Source: Flavobacteriales bacterium (lineage in GTDB: Bacteria > Bacteroidota > Bacteroidia > Flavobacteriales_E > Vicingaceae). Taken from it: DNA of 48,953 nt. Positions 32,730 to 40,719 of the stretch are shown here, piece after piece. A model generated the notes under the pieces. The model saw nothing but the letters and a program-made list of their open reading frames with translations, was not told where the DNA came from and searched no databases. Numbering within the stretch: the first letter of the stretch is position 1; each line of letters begins with the position of its first letter. The position numbers and the translations under genes were made by a program. Location of the stretch: positions 1-48,953 of the forward strand of contig JADYZM010000014.1 in NCBI GenBank assembly GCA_020853105.1, written 5' to 3'.

Positions 32730-33365
32730 ATGACCACAAAAGAGCGTTATAAACAGTTCGTAGAACATTTTAGTAAGTCTAATCCGAATGCTGAAACAGA
32801 ATTAGAGTATTCAAATCCTTTTGAATTACTGGTAGCAGTGATACTTTCGGCTCAATGCACAGACAAAAGAGTGAATATTGTTACTAAAGATTTTTTTAGA
32901 AGATTCACTTCACCCAAAGAACTAGCTGAAGCTGATGTTGAAGAAGTCTTTGAATATATAAAAAGTATAAGTTATCCTAATAACAAAGCAAAGCATTTGG
33001 TTGGTATGGCAAAATTGTTACAAGACCTATTTAAAGGTAAAGTTCCAAGCGATATTGATGATTTACAAAAATTACCGGGTGTTGGCAGAAAAACGGCAAA
33101 TGTTATTGCCAGTGTTGTTTATCATAAGCCTGTTATGGCTGTAGATACCCATGTTTTTAGAGTAGCCGACAGAATTGGGTTAACAAAAAATGCAAAAACA
33201 CCACTTGAAGCAGAACATCAATTAACCAAGAATTTTCAGAAGAGTGTAATTCATATAGCTCATCACTGGCTTATTTTACACGGAAGATATGTTTGTTTAG
33301 CCAGAAAACCAAAATGTAAAAGTTGTGAAATCCACTTCTTGTGTAATTCTTATGGAAAATTTTAA
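32730..33365 (+). CDS. nth: Endonuclease III
   Basis: This 211-residue base-excision repair glycosylase and AP lyase acts on oxidised pyrimidines. The helix-hairpin-helix is LPGVGRKTANVIA with catalytic K121, and the catalytic Asp D139 is in AVDTHVFRVADR. The C-terminal iron-sulfur cluster motif C-x6-C-x2-C-x5-C is complete in CLARKPKCKSCEIHFLC. Length is normal. It is a single gene, divergent from the membrane protein and convergent with nadB. Confidence 0.97.
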   Translation: MTTKERYKQFVEHFSKSNPNAETELEYSNPFELLVAVILSAQCTDKRVNIVTKDFFRRFTSPKELAEADVEEVFEYIKSISYPNNKAKHLVGMAKLLQDLFKGKVPSDIDDLQKLPGVGRKTANVIASVVYHKPVMAVDTHVFRVADRIGLTKNAKTPLEAEHQLTKNFQKSVIHIAHHWLILHGRYVCLARKPKCKSCEIHFLCNSYGKF

Positions 33366-33371
33366 AAGTAT

Positions 33372-34982
33372 TTATTTCGAAGTATTGTTTATGTTATAAT
33401 GTAAACCAACGTTTGATGTCTGCTCAATTGCTGCTTTCGTAATCAAATAAGCTATGCTGCGAAGGTTTCTCAGTTCACATATCGCAACTGAAATAGTAGA
33501 TTTTTTATACAGTTCTTCAGATTCTTCGTATATCAGCTTTAATCGAGAAAGAGCTCTGCCTAATCTTTCATCTGAACGGACAATCCCGACATAATCGCTC
33601 AAAATGGTTTGAAGTTCGGTTTTGGTTTGGGAAACTAATATTTCTTCATTCGGAATTGTTGTGCCTTCATCATTCCAAAATGGAATTCCTGTTTGAAATT
33701 CAATCGAATCAATTTCATTTATACTACATAAAAATGCTCGATGAGAAAAAACAAGTGCTTCGAGCAAAGAATTTGATGCCAATCGATTTGCCCCATGTAG
33801 TCCGGTTGACGTACACTCACCTGAAGCATATAAATTATGAATAGAAGTTTTTGAGTTAAGGTCAACTTTTATACCCCCACAAACATAGTGAGCAGCAGGT
33901 ACAACAGGAATCATTTTTTTTGATATGTCAATCCCAATTGATAGGCATTTGTTGTAAATTGTTGGAAAATGAGATGTCAATTTTTCCTTTTCAATATGAG
34001 TAGTGTCTAAAAACACATGTTTTTTTCCATACTTTTTCATTTCTGCATCTATAGAACGAGCTACTACATCTCTCGGAGCTAAATCTTTTCTGGCATCATA
34101 ATGAATCATAAATGCTTCTCCAAAATGATTCCGTAAAATTCCTCCGGCTCCTCTAACGGCTTCAGAAATTAAAAAGGCAGGATTATCGGAAGGATTATAC
34201 AAAGAAGTGGGGTGAAATTGAACAAATTCCATATTCTCAATGAGTGCTTTAGCTCGATATGCCATTGCAATTCCATCACCTGTTGCTACCGTAGGGTTGG
34301 TTGTGCTTTTGTAAGCTTGCCCAATACCTCCAGTGGCTAATAAAGTTATTTTTGATAGCAAAACTTCAATTTTATTTGTTTTTCTATCAAAGACATATAC
34401 TCCAAAACATTTTTTATCCGGAGATTGACGGGTTACTTTTATTCCTAAATGATGTTGGGTTATTATGTCTATTGCAAAATGATGGTTTAAGATGGTGATG
34501 TATGGATGATTTTCTACTTTTTTAATTAAAGCTCTTTCAATTTCATTACCGGTTAAGTCTTTGTGGTGTAGTATTCTGTAATCAGAATGACCTCCTTCTT
34601 TAGCCAAGTCAAACTCGCCAAACTCATTTTTATCAAAATTTGTCCCCCACTCAATTAGTTCTTGGATTCTCTCCGGAGCTTCCTCAACAACAGTTCGAAC
34701 TACTTTTTCATTACAAAAACCATCTCCTGCAACCAAAGTATCTTTAATGTGGCTTTCAAATGAGTCACTATTTTTTATCACAGCGGCAATACCTCCTTGT
34801 GCGTATTTTGTATTGCTCTCATCTTCATCAACCTTTGTGATTATCGTAATTTTTACTTGTTTTTTGATGTTAAAAAAGTGTTCAGCTACTTTGTAGGCAT
34901 AGCTAAGCCCAGCAATTCCGGAGCCCACGATTAAAAAATCGGTTTGATGCTGGATTGAACTATTTTTTGAAGGCTGATTCAT
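33372..34982 (-). CDS. nadB: L-aspartate oxidase
   Basis: The 536-residue flavoprotein makes iminoaspartate in de novo NAD synthesis. The FAD-binding start DFLIVGSGIAGLSYAYK and the TKYAQGGIAAVI block are intact, as are GGHSDYRILHHKD and the substrate-binding HPTSLYNP. The C-terminal helical domain is also present. It follows nadA by 11 bases in one operon, so iminoaspartate is handed to its partner enzyme. Confidence 0.97.
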   Translation of the reverse strand: MNQPSKNSSIQHQTDFLIVGSGIAGLSYAYKVAEHFFNIKKQVKITIITKVDEDESNTKYAQGGIAAVIKNSDSFESHIKDTLVAGDGFCNEKVVRTVVEEAPERIQELIEWGTNFDKNEFGEFDLAKEGGHSDYRILHHKDLTGNEIERALIKKVENHPYITILNHHFAIDIITQHHLGIKVTRQSPDKKCFGVYVFDRKTNKIEVLLSKITLLATGGIGQAYKSTTNPTVATGDGIAMAYRAKALIENMEFVQFHPTSLYNPSDNPAFLISEAVRGAGGILRNHFGEAFMIHYDARKDLAPRDVVARSIDAEMKKYGKKHVFLDTTHIEKEKLTSHFPTIYNKCLSIGIDISKKMIPVVPAAHYVCGGIKVDLNSKTSIHNLYASGECTSTGLHGANRLASNSLLEALVFSHRAFLCSINEIDSIEFQTGIPFWNDEGTTIPNEEILVSQTKTELQTILSDYVGIVRSDERLGRALSRLKLIYEESEELYKKSTISVAICELRNLRSIAYLITKAAIEQTSNVGLHYNINNTSK

Positions 34983-34993
34983 TAATCATCGAA

Positions 34994-35977
34994 CTAACTG
35001 AGTTCCAACATTCTGTTAACTGATTTTAAGGCTTTTAATCGGATGTCTTCAGGAACGAAAATTTCGGGTTGTAAATGAACCAAACTGGCATGAATTTTTT
35101 CAAGTGTGTTTAGTTTCATATACGGGCATTCGCTGCAAGCACATGTGTTGTTTGTATTTGCAGGAGCAGGTATCAATATTTTCGATGGAACAGATTGTTT
35201 CATTTTGTGAATAATTCCAACTTCTGTTGCAACAATATATTCAGTAGCGCTGTCTTCTTTAACAAATTTAAGTAGAGCGGTTGTTGATCCAATAAAATCC
35301 GCTTCATTCAATATATTTTCTTGACATTCGGGGTGAGCAATAAGCTTAGCATTTGGGTATTTCCCTCTCAAAAATTGTAGTTTATCGGTAGATATTTCAA
35401 TATGTACTTCGCAAGCACCATCCCATAAAACCATATTTCTTCCTGTTTTTTTTGCTACATATCTCCCTAAATTAATATCCGGAGCAAAAATAATTTTTTC
35501 ATCTTTTGGCAGGCTCTCAACTATTTTTACCGCATTTGAAGAGGTACAAATAATATCACTCAATGCTTTTATTTCTGCAGAACAATTTATATAGCTGATT
35601 ACGGTATAATTGGGATAATTTTTTAAAAAAGCTTTGAATTTATCAGTAGGAGCAGAATCTGCTAAAGAACATCCAGCGTTTAAATCCGGAATAATTACTT
35701 TTTTTGTTGGATTTAGAATCTTCGCGGTTTCACCCATAAAATGCACACCTGCAAATAAGATAACATCAGCTGTAGTTTTACTTGCTTCCTGAGCTAGACC
35801 AAGACTATCACCAATATAATCAGCAATATCTTGAATTTCTTCCTGTTGATAATAATGGGCTAAGATGATTGCATTTTTTTCTTTTTTTAATCGGTCAATT
35901 TCTGCAATAATATTTTTTCCATTATCCAAATGGGCAGTTACATATCCTTTTTTATTAATATCTTTTGAAATGCTCAT
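34994..35977 (-). CDS. nadA: Quinolinate synthase
   Basis: The 327-residue enzyme condenses iminoaspartate with dihydroxyacetone phosphate to give quinolinate using a [4Fe-4S] cluster. Likely cluster ligands are C144 (IICTSSNAV), C189 ([10 protein letters not shown]) and C284 in [13 protein letters not shown]-terminal blocks [19 protein letters not shown] and [14 protein letters not shown] are typical. It is first in the nadA-nadB transcript. nadC is not in the window. The divergent upstream neighbour is the FNR-type regulator gene. Confidence 0.97.
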   Translation of the reverse strand: MSISKDINKKGYVTAHLDNGKNIIAEIDRLKKEKNAIILAHYYQQEEIQDIADYIGDSLGLAQEASKTTADVILFAGVHFMGETAKILNPTKKVIIPDLNAGCSLADSAPTDKFKAFLKNYPNYTVISYINCSAEIKALSDIICTSSNAVKIVESLPKDEKIIFAPDINLGRYVAKKTGRNMVLWDGACEVHIEISTDKLQFLRGKYPNAKLIAHPECQENILNEADFIGSTTALLKFVKEDSATEYIVATEVGIIHKMKQSVPSKILIPAPANTNNTCACSECPYMKLNTLEKIHASLVHLQPEIFVPEDIRLKALKSVNRMLELS

Positions 35978-36108
35978 TCATTCTTTTTTTGTAAAATTAC
36001 CATTTATAGGGTAATAAAAGATAGAGAATAGTCAAAAAATAAAGGAAAAGAAGAAGTTATAAACAAAGAGTTATTACAAAATAAAAAGTCAAAAAAGTTT
36101 CAAAAACA

Positions 36109-36120
36109 TGAATTTTATCA
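36109..36120. promoter_or_regulatory. Degenerate FNR-box (TGAATTTTATCA) in the fnr promoter
   Basis: TGAA-N4-ATCA differs by one base from the TGAT-N4-ATCA core of FNR/CRP sites. It lies between the predicted -33 and -7 elements, centred near -17, where bound regulator would block polymerase. Confidence 0.4.
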
Positions 36121-36128
36121 TATTTTTG
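36121..36128 (+). promoter_or_regulatory. Bacteroidota -7 promoter element (TATTTTTG) for the FNR-type gene
   Basis: TATTTTTG matches TAnnTTTG exactly, 27 bases before the regulator ATG. A TTTC at 36098-36101 is the likely -33 element with a 19-base spacer. Transcription should begin near 36132. Confidence 0.6.
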
Positions 36129-36154
36129 TAAAATCAAATTTCTTTAAGAAGAAA

Positions 36155-36862
36155 ATGAAAAATAAACCGGAACCTCCCCATTGCGAGTCATGTGATTCAA
36201 GACCAAAATCAGTGTTTTGTGCCTTGGCAGGTAATGAAATGCATGATATATCGTCTAATAAAGGAAGTAGTTTTTACGAAAGAGGTCAGGTTATTTTTCA
36301 TGAAGGAAACAGAATAAATGGTATTTATTGTGTAAACAAAGGTAAAATTAAAATTTACCAAACAGGCTCAGAAGGCAAGGAACAAATTATTCGTTTTGCA
36401 AAAGAAGGAGATATCATTGGTTATAGAGCATTGCTTAGTGAAGGACCACTTTCTGCCTCAGCAGCAACTTTAGAAGAATCAATAGTTTGCTTTATACCGA
36501 AATCATTTGTACTTAATATCATTCAAAACAACCCTAATTTTAATTTCAAACTCTTGAAGATGTTAAGTAAAGAGTTGGGAGAAGCTGCCAGAATAATAAC
36601 TGATTTGGCTCAAAAACCTGTTCGAGAACGATTAGCAGAGTCGTTGTTGTTATTAAAAAACACATTTGAATTGGATGAGGAAAAAAACATACAAGTGAAA
36701 CTCTCCAGAGAAGAACTCGCAAACATTGTAGGGACAGCTACAGAATCCGTAATTCGATTGCTCTCTGAGTTCAAAAAAGATAAGTTAATTGATATTGAAG
36801 GCAGAAATATAAAACTTATCAATATCCCAGCATTGACAAGAGAAGCAAATATCATGGATTAA
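36155..36862 (+). CDS. FNR-type Crp/Fnr transcriptional regulator with four cluster cysteines
   Basis: The 235-residue regulator starts with the motif HCESCDSRPKSVFCAL, giving C10, C13 and C22. The fourth FNR ligand is probably C112 in EESIVCFIPKS, which aligns with the E. coli FNR segment around C122. A [4Fe-4S] oxygen sensor is therefore likely. The cNMP-binding domain (about 30-145) and the helix-turn-helix with SREELANIVGTATESVIRLL follow; the E, S and R of the recognition helix resemble FNR (E..SR). A predicted binding site upstream and one near the usp gene fit this role. It is divergent from nadA and followed by a lipoprotein gene. Confidence 0.9.
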   Translation: MKNKPEPPHCESCDSRPKSVFCALAGNEMHDISSNKGSSFYERGQVIFHEGNRINGIYCVNKGKIKIYQTGSEGKEQIIRFAKEGDIIGYRALLSEGPLSASAATLEESIVCFIPKSFVLNIIQNNPNFNFKLLKMLSKELGEAARIITDLAQKPVRERLAESLLLLKNTFELDEEKNIQVKLSREELANIVGTATESVIRLLSEFKKDKLIDIEGRNIKLINIPALTREANIMD

Positions 36863-36904
36863 TTTTGGCACAACATTTGTTTTTTTAATTAAAAACTAAA
36901 TGTT

Positions 36905-37444
36905 ATGAAAAAGCTTTTATTTATTTCCCTGATTTTTATAGGTTTATCCCTTACTAGTTGTATAGTTGTTGATTCTTGTCCAGGTCCGAATGGACGAGAT
37001 GGATATGCTTATTTTGGTGTAGATTATGATAGGTTTCCAATATATAGTTATTGGGACAATAATAATTCTATTCCTCATAATCCCATAATTGGTCAATATT
37101 ATTTATCAGGTCCAGGAACTTTTCAATTTGAATATTTTATCAATGAACACGAATATTGGTATGGAACATATCAAATTTGGATTAATAGAGGTGGACCCGG
37201 TAGACCAGATGGAATACCTGGCTTTGATGGGGCGGATACCTATTTATTCTTAGTTTGCAACCCAAATGGTTTTTATGAATATCGCGAAAATCACCAAAGA
37301 AAAGAACTTGATATCAAGACCGCAGAAGGTAGTTTTGGAAATTATAAAATTGTTGTAAATGCTCAAAAAACAACTATTGAAGAAAGACCGGCTCATTCTC
37401 CAAAATATATTCAAAACAAACCGTCAACAATTACAATGAAATGA
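36905..37444 (+). CDS. Hypothetical lipoprotein, Tyr- and Gly-rich
   Basis: I do not recognise the family. The 179-residue protein has a signal ending LTSC, with the Cys at residue 19, so it is an outer- or inner-membrane lipoprotein. The mature part is rich in Tyr, Gly, Pro and Asn (VDSCPGPNGRDGYAYF and GPGRPDGIPGFDGAD) and strand-prone, with no known catalytic motif. It starts 42 bases after the regulator stop codon. The 3' end overlaps the convergent DUF493 gene by 14 bases. It may be co-transcribed with the FNR gene. Confidence 0.8.
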   Translation: MKKLLFISLIFIGLSLTSCIVVDSCPGPNGRDGYAYFGVDYDRFPIYSYWDNNNSIPHNPIIGQYYLSGPGTFQFEYFINEHEYWYGTYQIWINRGGPGRPDGIPGFDGADTYLFLVCNPNGFYEYRENHQRKELDIKTAEGSFGNYKIVVNAQKTTIEERPAHSPKYIQNKPSTITMK

Positions 37445-37703
37445 TTCCTTCTATTTCAGTAGCCTTTTTATAGATGTTTATAACTTCATCAGATGAAATG
37501 ACCATCTCTTTTGCAGTAATGCTAATAAATTTATTATTACTGGATTGACGGGTTGTAATAATAGCTTCGCTACCAAACAGCGACTCAACCCTAGCTAGTT
37601 TATGATTATCAGCAGGAATAATAAATTTAAACATGTATAGATGAGGCCATTCGCATTGGTCATCTAATTTATTTTTTAAGTTGTCAAAGAATTCAGAATT
37701 CAT
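37431..37703 (-). CDS. DUF493 (YbeD-like) protein
   Basis: The 90-residue protein has the layout of DUF493/YbeD, a small alpha/beta ACT-like regulatory fold: WPHLYMFKFIIPADNHKLAR near the N-terminus, the middle TTRQSSNNKFISITAKEMV, and an end with DEVINIYKKATEIEGIISL. The family function is unknown, but the fold suggests ligand or protein binding. It is divergent from the universal stress gene and shares with it the region holding the FNR-like site. Its stop overlaps the lipoprotein gene. Confidence 0.87.
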   Translation of the reverse strand: MNSEFFDNLKNKLDDQCEWPHLYMFKFIIPADNHKLARVESLFGSEAIITTRQSSNNKFISITAKEMVISSDEVINIYKKATEIEGIISL

Positions 37704-37730
37704 TTTTCAAAGTTAATTTATTTTTAATTC

Positions 37731-37742
37731 TGATGATAATCA
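37731..37742. promoter_or_regulatory. FNR-like palindrome TGATGATAATCA upstream of the universal stress gene
   Basis: TGAT-N4-ATCA is the core of the FNR/CRP consensus; flanking bases give 8 of 10 consensus positions. Its centre (37736.5) is about 41 bases before the predicted transcription start, the classic position for class II FNR activation. It is also 28 bases upstream of the divergent DUF493 gene. Confidence 0.5.
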
Positions 37743-37745
37743 TTG

Positions 37746-37773
37746 TTTGAACGAACTATTACATGTAATTTAG
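37746..37773 (+). promoter_or_regulatory. Promoter of the universal stress gene
   Basis: TTTG (37746-37749), 16 bases, then TAATTTAG (37766-37773, one mismatch to TAnnTTTG). Transcription should start near 37777, 19 bases before the ATG. The element is weaker than consensus, as expected of an activated promoter. Confidence 0.45.
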
Positions 37774-37795
37774 TATGTATAAAACTTAAAAACTC

Positions 37796-38626
37796 ATGAA
37801 AAATATTTTAGTTCCGACAGATTTCTCAACATGCAGTGTTAATGCGATTAAAGTTGCCGTTCAGCTGGCAGAAAAAACAAAAGCAAAACTTCACATTCTG
37901 CATGTTATTGAAACACCTGTAGTGGCTTATGATGCTGGTATGGTGAATTTTGAAAGCCTTCCACAAGCCATGTTTTTAAAAGAAATTGCTGAGAAGAGCA
38001 TGAAAAGTCTTTTAAAAGAAAATTTTTTAAAGAAAGTAGCTGTTCAATCAAAAATTGAATACGATGCCATCTATAAAAGAATTAATCAATATGTCGAAAA
38101 TAACAAAATAGATTTAGTTGTTATGGGTTCGCATGGAGCTAAAGGATTTAATGAAATTGTATTAGGTTCTAATGCAGAGAGGGTTGTTAGGTATTCAAGC
38201 TGCCCTGTGTTAACAATCAAAAAAGAATATAAAAACTTTAAAATTGAGAATATTTTGCTTGCTTCTAATTTTAACTCAGAAGCCGACAAAGTATATAAAT
38301 TATTTTCTTCATTTTCGAATTTATTCAAAGCAAAATTGCATTTTGTGAGGGTTAACACTCCCATAAATTTTGAAACTACTGCTGATAGTAGAAAGACGAT
38401 GGAAAAATTTGCCAAAAGAAACAAATTAAAAGGATATTCATTTGGAATATACAACGACTTTACTGAAGAGGAAGGGATTTTGAACTTTGCTGATGAAATT
38501 TCTGCTGATTTACTTGTTATTGGTACACATGGCAGAACAGGATTAGCCCATTTAATTAAAGGAAGTATCACCGAAGATTTATTAAATCACTCAAAAAGAG
38601 CTGTATTAAGTATAAAAATTAAATAA
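37796..38626 (+). CDS. Universal stress protein, two tandem Usp domains
   Basis: The 276-residue protein has two Usp domains. The first (about 1-143) starts NILVPTDFSTCSVNAIK and has the ATP-binding end GSHGAKGFNEIVLGSNAERV. The second (about 150-276) ends DLLVIGTHGRTGLAHLIKGS, again with the G-x2-G-x9-G-S ATP motif. Such tandem Usp proteins are often induced by anoxia or starvation. The preceding FNR-like site fits oxygen-dependent control. A strong terminator follows, so it is monocistronic. Confidence 0.94.
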   Translation: MKNILVPTDFSTCSVNAIKVAVQLAEKTKAKLHILHVIETPVVAYDAGMVNFESLPQAMFLKEIAEKSMKSLLKENFLKKVAVQSKIEYDAIYKRINQYVENNKIDLVVMGSHGAKGFNEIVLGSNAERVVRYSSCPVLTIKKEYKNFKIENILLASNFNSEADKVYKLFSSFSNLFKAKLHFVRVNTPINFETTADSRKTMEKFAKRNKLKGYSFGIYNDFTEEEGILNFADEISADLLVIGTHGRTGLAHLIKGSITEDLLNHSKRAVLSIKIK

Positions 38627-38640
38627 AGGTTTCAAAAAGT

Positions 38641-38675
38641 AATAATCCCGAACTGTAAAACAGTTCGGGATTATT
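38641..38675 (+). terminator. Strong terminator after the universal stress gene
   Basis: A 15-bp perfect stem (AATAATCCCGAACTG / CAGTTCGGGATTATT) with a TAAAA loop and a short T-rich tail lies 14 bases after the usp stop codon. Confidence 0.9.
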
Positions 38676-38720
38676 TTATCTAGTTACAAATTGCAATCAT
38701 AAAAACTATTCGGCTGATAA

Positions 38721-40709
38721 TTGAAAAGAATTGCTTTTTACTTCCAAACCGTAGTATCTTCTCGAAAATTTAAACGAGCCTTTCTTTTTTTTGGCTGTGC
38801 AGTATTGTTTGTTTTTTTATTTTTATTCTTGTTTAGAAATTCAATTCTAACACATTTTACCCAAAACATAACGAAACAGTTGTCAAAAAAATACAATGTT
38901 CAGTTTATTGTTAAAAATTCTGAATTTATAGGTTTAAAAACAGCTGAGTTTAGAGAAATATATATTGTTGATTCAACCAAAAACGATACTTTATTTTCAA
39001 CTCAAAAAATTATTGCAGAAATAAGTTTACTGAATTTATTAAGAACTCATCTCCGATTTTCAAGTGTTCAAATTGAAAAATTAAACATGAATTTAATTGA
39101 CAAAAAAGAATACAACAATTTTTCTTTTTTCTTTAAAAACACAAAAGATGTTCAGAAAAATAAAAAACCAAAACAAACCATAAATTATGCAGATGCAAGC
39201 GAAAAATTATTGAAATTAATTTTTGATGTGATTCCTCATGAATTTAATGCAAACCAAATTGCTTTCTCATTGATAACAGACAGTGTGGATTATACATTTA
39301 AGTCTGATAACATTAGAATTTATAACGGTCAATTTTTCTCAACCTTCACTACATCTGAAAATGATTCAATTTCTAGTTGGAAAACATTGGGTAGTATTGA
39401 TTTTGCTTCAAATACAGGAGAAATAAAGTTAATCAGAGAAAATTCTTCCTCTTTTTTTCCACTCTATAGTAAATACAAGTTGAAAGTAGCAGTTGATACG
39501 CTTACTTTAAGCTTAAATTCAATGAAAAAAGATGGAGATAGATTGATGCTCAGCGGAAAAGCCAATTTGAATAATTTTTTTGTAAACCACTGGAGGATTT
39601 CTCCCAAAAATGTAACTGTTCTAAATAGTTCAATGGAATTTAATTTTACTATTGGGGATAGTTATTTTCAAGTGGATAGCTCAACTGTTGCTAAATTAAA
39701 TAAGATAACCGTTATTCCTTATGTAAAAGTACAATTAAGTCCATATAAAGAGATGATATTAAACGTTGTAATACCAAAAGTATCATCGAATAATTTTTTT
39801 GAATCATTGCCACACGGGTTATTTGAAAATTTAGAAGGTATTGAAACATTGGGTGAAATTGATTATAAGCTCATGTTTTCAATGAATACAAACTTTCCGG
39901 ATAGTGTTCAATTTAGCTCGACTTTGAGTCCTCATCACTTTAAAATCAAAAAATACGGAAGAACCAATTTTTCAAAAATCAATGATGAATTTTTATATAC
40001 TGCTTTTGATGGTGATAGGGCAATTCGAACATTTCCAGTAGGTTCATCAAACCCAAGTTATACACCGCTTGATCAAATAAGTAACTTTTTACAGCAATCC
40101 ATTCAAAATTCAGAAGATGGAAATTTTTACGGACATAAAGGGTTTAATGAAAGACGATTCAGAGAATCTATTGCTGAAAACTATAAGAAAAAGCGATTTG
40201 CTAGAGGAGCCAGCACAATTTCTATGCAATTGGTTAAAAATCTCTTTTTAAGAAAAAACAAAACCATTGCCAGAAAAGTTGAAGAAGCGCTTTTGGTATG
40301 GCTTATTGAACAAAATAGACTGATTTCAAAAAAACGAATGTTTGAGGTGTATTTAAATATTATAGAATTTGGTCATAATGTATATGGAATAGGAGAGGCT
40401 TCACAGTTTTATTTCAATAAAACTCCAATTCAACTTAATTTGGAAGAAAGTATTTTTTTGTCTATGATTGTTCCTCGACCAAAGTGGTATATGTATCATT
40501 TTGATGAAACCGGAAATTTAAAAGAGAACACACAAAGCTATTTTAATCTAATAGGCGGATTATTGGTAAAACATAAAGCAATTACTGAAGAACAATTTGG
40601 AAGCCTCACAAATAAAATTGAATTAAGTGGTAAAGCAAAAGAATTTCTCATTAAAAAAGACACTACAATTAATGCTGAAAAGTTGATGATTGAAGATGAG
40701 AAAGAATAG
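38721..40709 (+). CDS. Membrane-anchored GT51 peptidoglycan glycosyltransferase with AsmA-like N-terminal region (TTG start)
   Basis: The 662-residue protein has one N-terminal membrane helix (about 19-38). A long strand-rich region (about 40-400) follows that resembles AsmA/TamB-type sequence (NSEFIGLKTAEFREIYIVDS). The GT51 domain (about 450-620) then has SEDGNFYGHKGF with catalytic E465, RGASTISMQLVKNL and EVYLNIIEFGHNVYGIGEAS. There is no transpeptidase domain, so it polymerises lipid II glycan without cross-linking. A TTG start at 38721 is needed: an in-frame stop lies just upstream, and the next internal Met (about residue 129) would remove the anchor. It is convergent with lptD, 10 bases away. 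Confidence 0.9.
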   Translation: MKRIAFYFQTVVSSRKFKRAFLFFGCAVLFVFLFLFLFRNSILTHFTQNITKQLSKKYNVQFIVKNSEFIGLKTAEFREIYIVDSTKNDTLFSTQKIIAEISLLNLLRTHLRFSSVQIEKLNMNLIDKKEYNNFSFFFKNTKDVQKNKKPKQTINYADASEKLLKLIFDVIPHEFNANQIAFSLITDSVDYTFKSDNIRIYNGQFFSTFTTSENDSISSWKTLGSIDFASNTGEIKLIRENSSSFFPLYSKYKLKVAVDTLTLSLNSMKKDGDRLMLSGKANLNNFFVNHWRISPKNVTVLNSSMEFNFTIGDSYFQVDSSTVAKLNKITVIPYVKVQLSPYKEMILNVVIPKVSSNNFFESLPHGLFENLEGIETLGEIDYKLMFSMNTNFPDSVQFSSTLSPHHFKIKKYGRTNFSKINDEFLYTAFDGDRAIRTFPVGSSNPSYTPLDQISNFLQQSIQNSEDGNFYGHKGFNERRFRESIAENYKKKRFARGASTISMQLVKNLFLRKNKTIARKVEEALLVWLIEQNRLISKKRMFEVYLNIIEFGHNVYGIGEASQFYFNKTPIQLNLEESIFLSMIVPRPKWYMYHFDETGNLKENTQSYFNLIGGLLVKHKAITEEQFGSLTNKIELSGKAKEFLIKKDTTINAEKLMIEDEKE

Positions 40710-40719
40710 TTAAATTCAC

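Noticed and set aside
38086..38571. A 161-codon antisense frame inside the universal stress gene.
   Set aside because: It mirrors the second Usp domain and shows no promoter or family resemblance.
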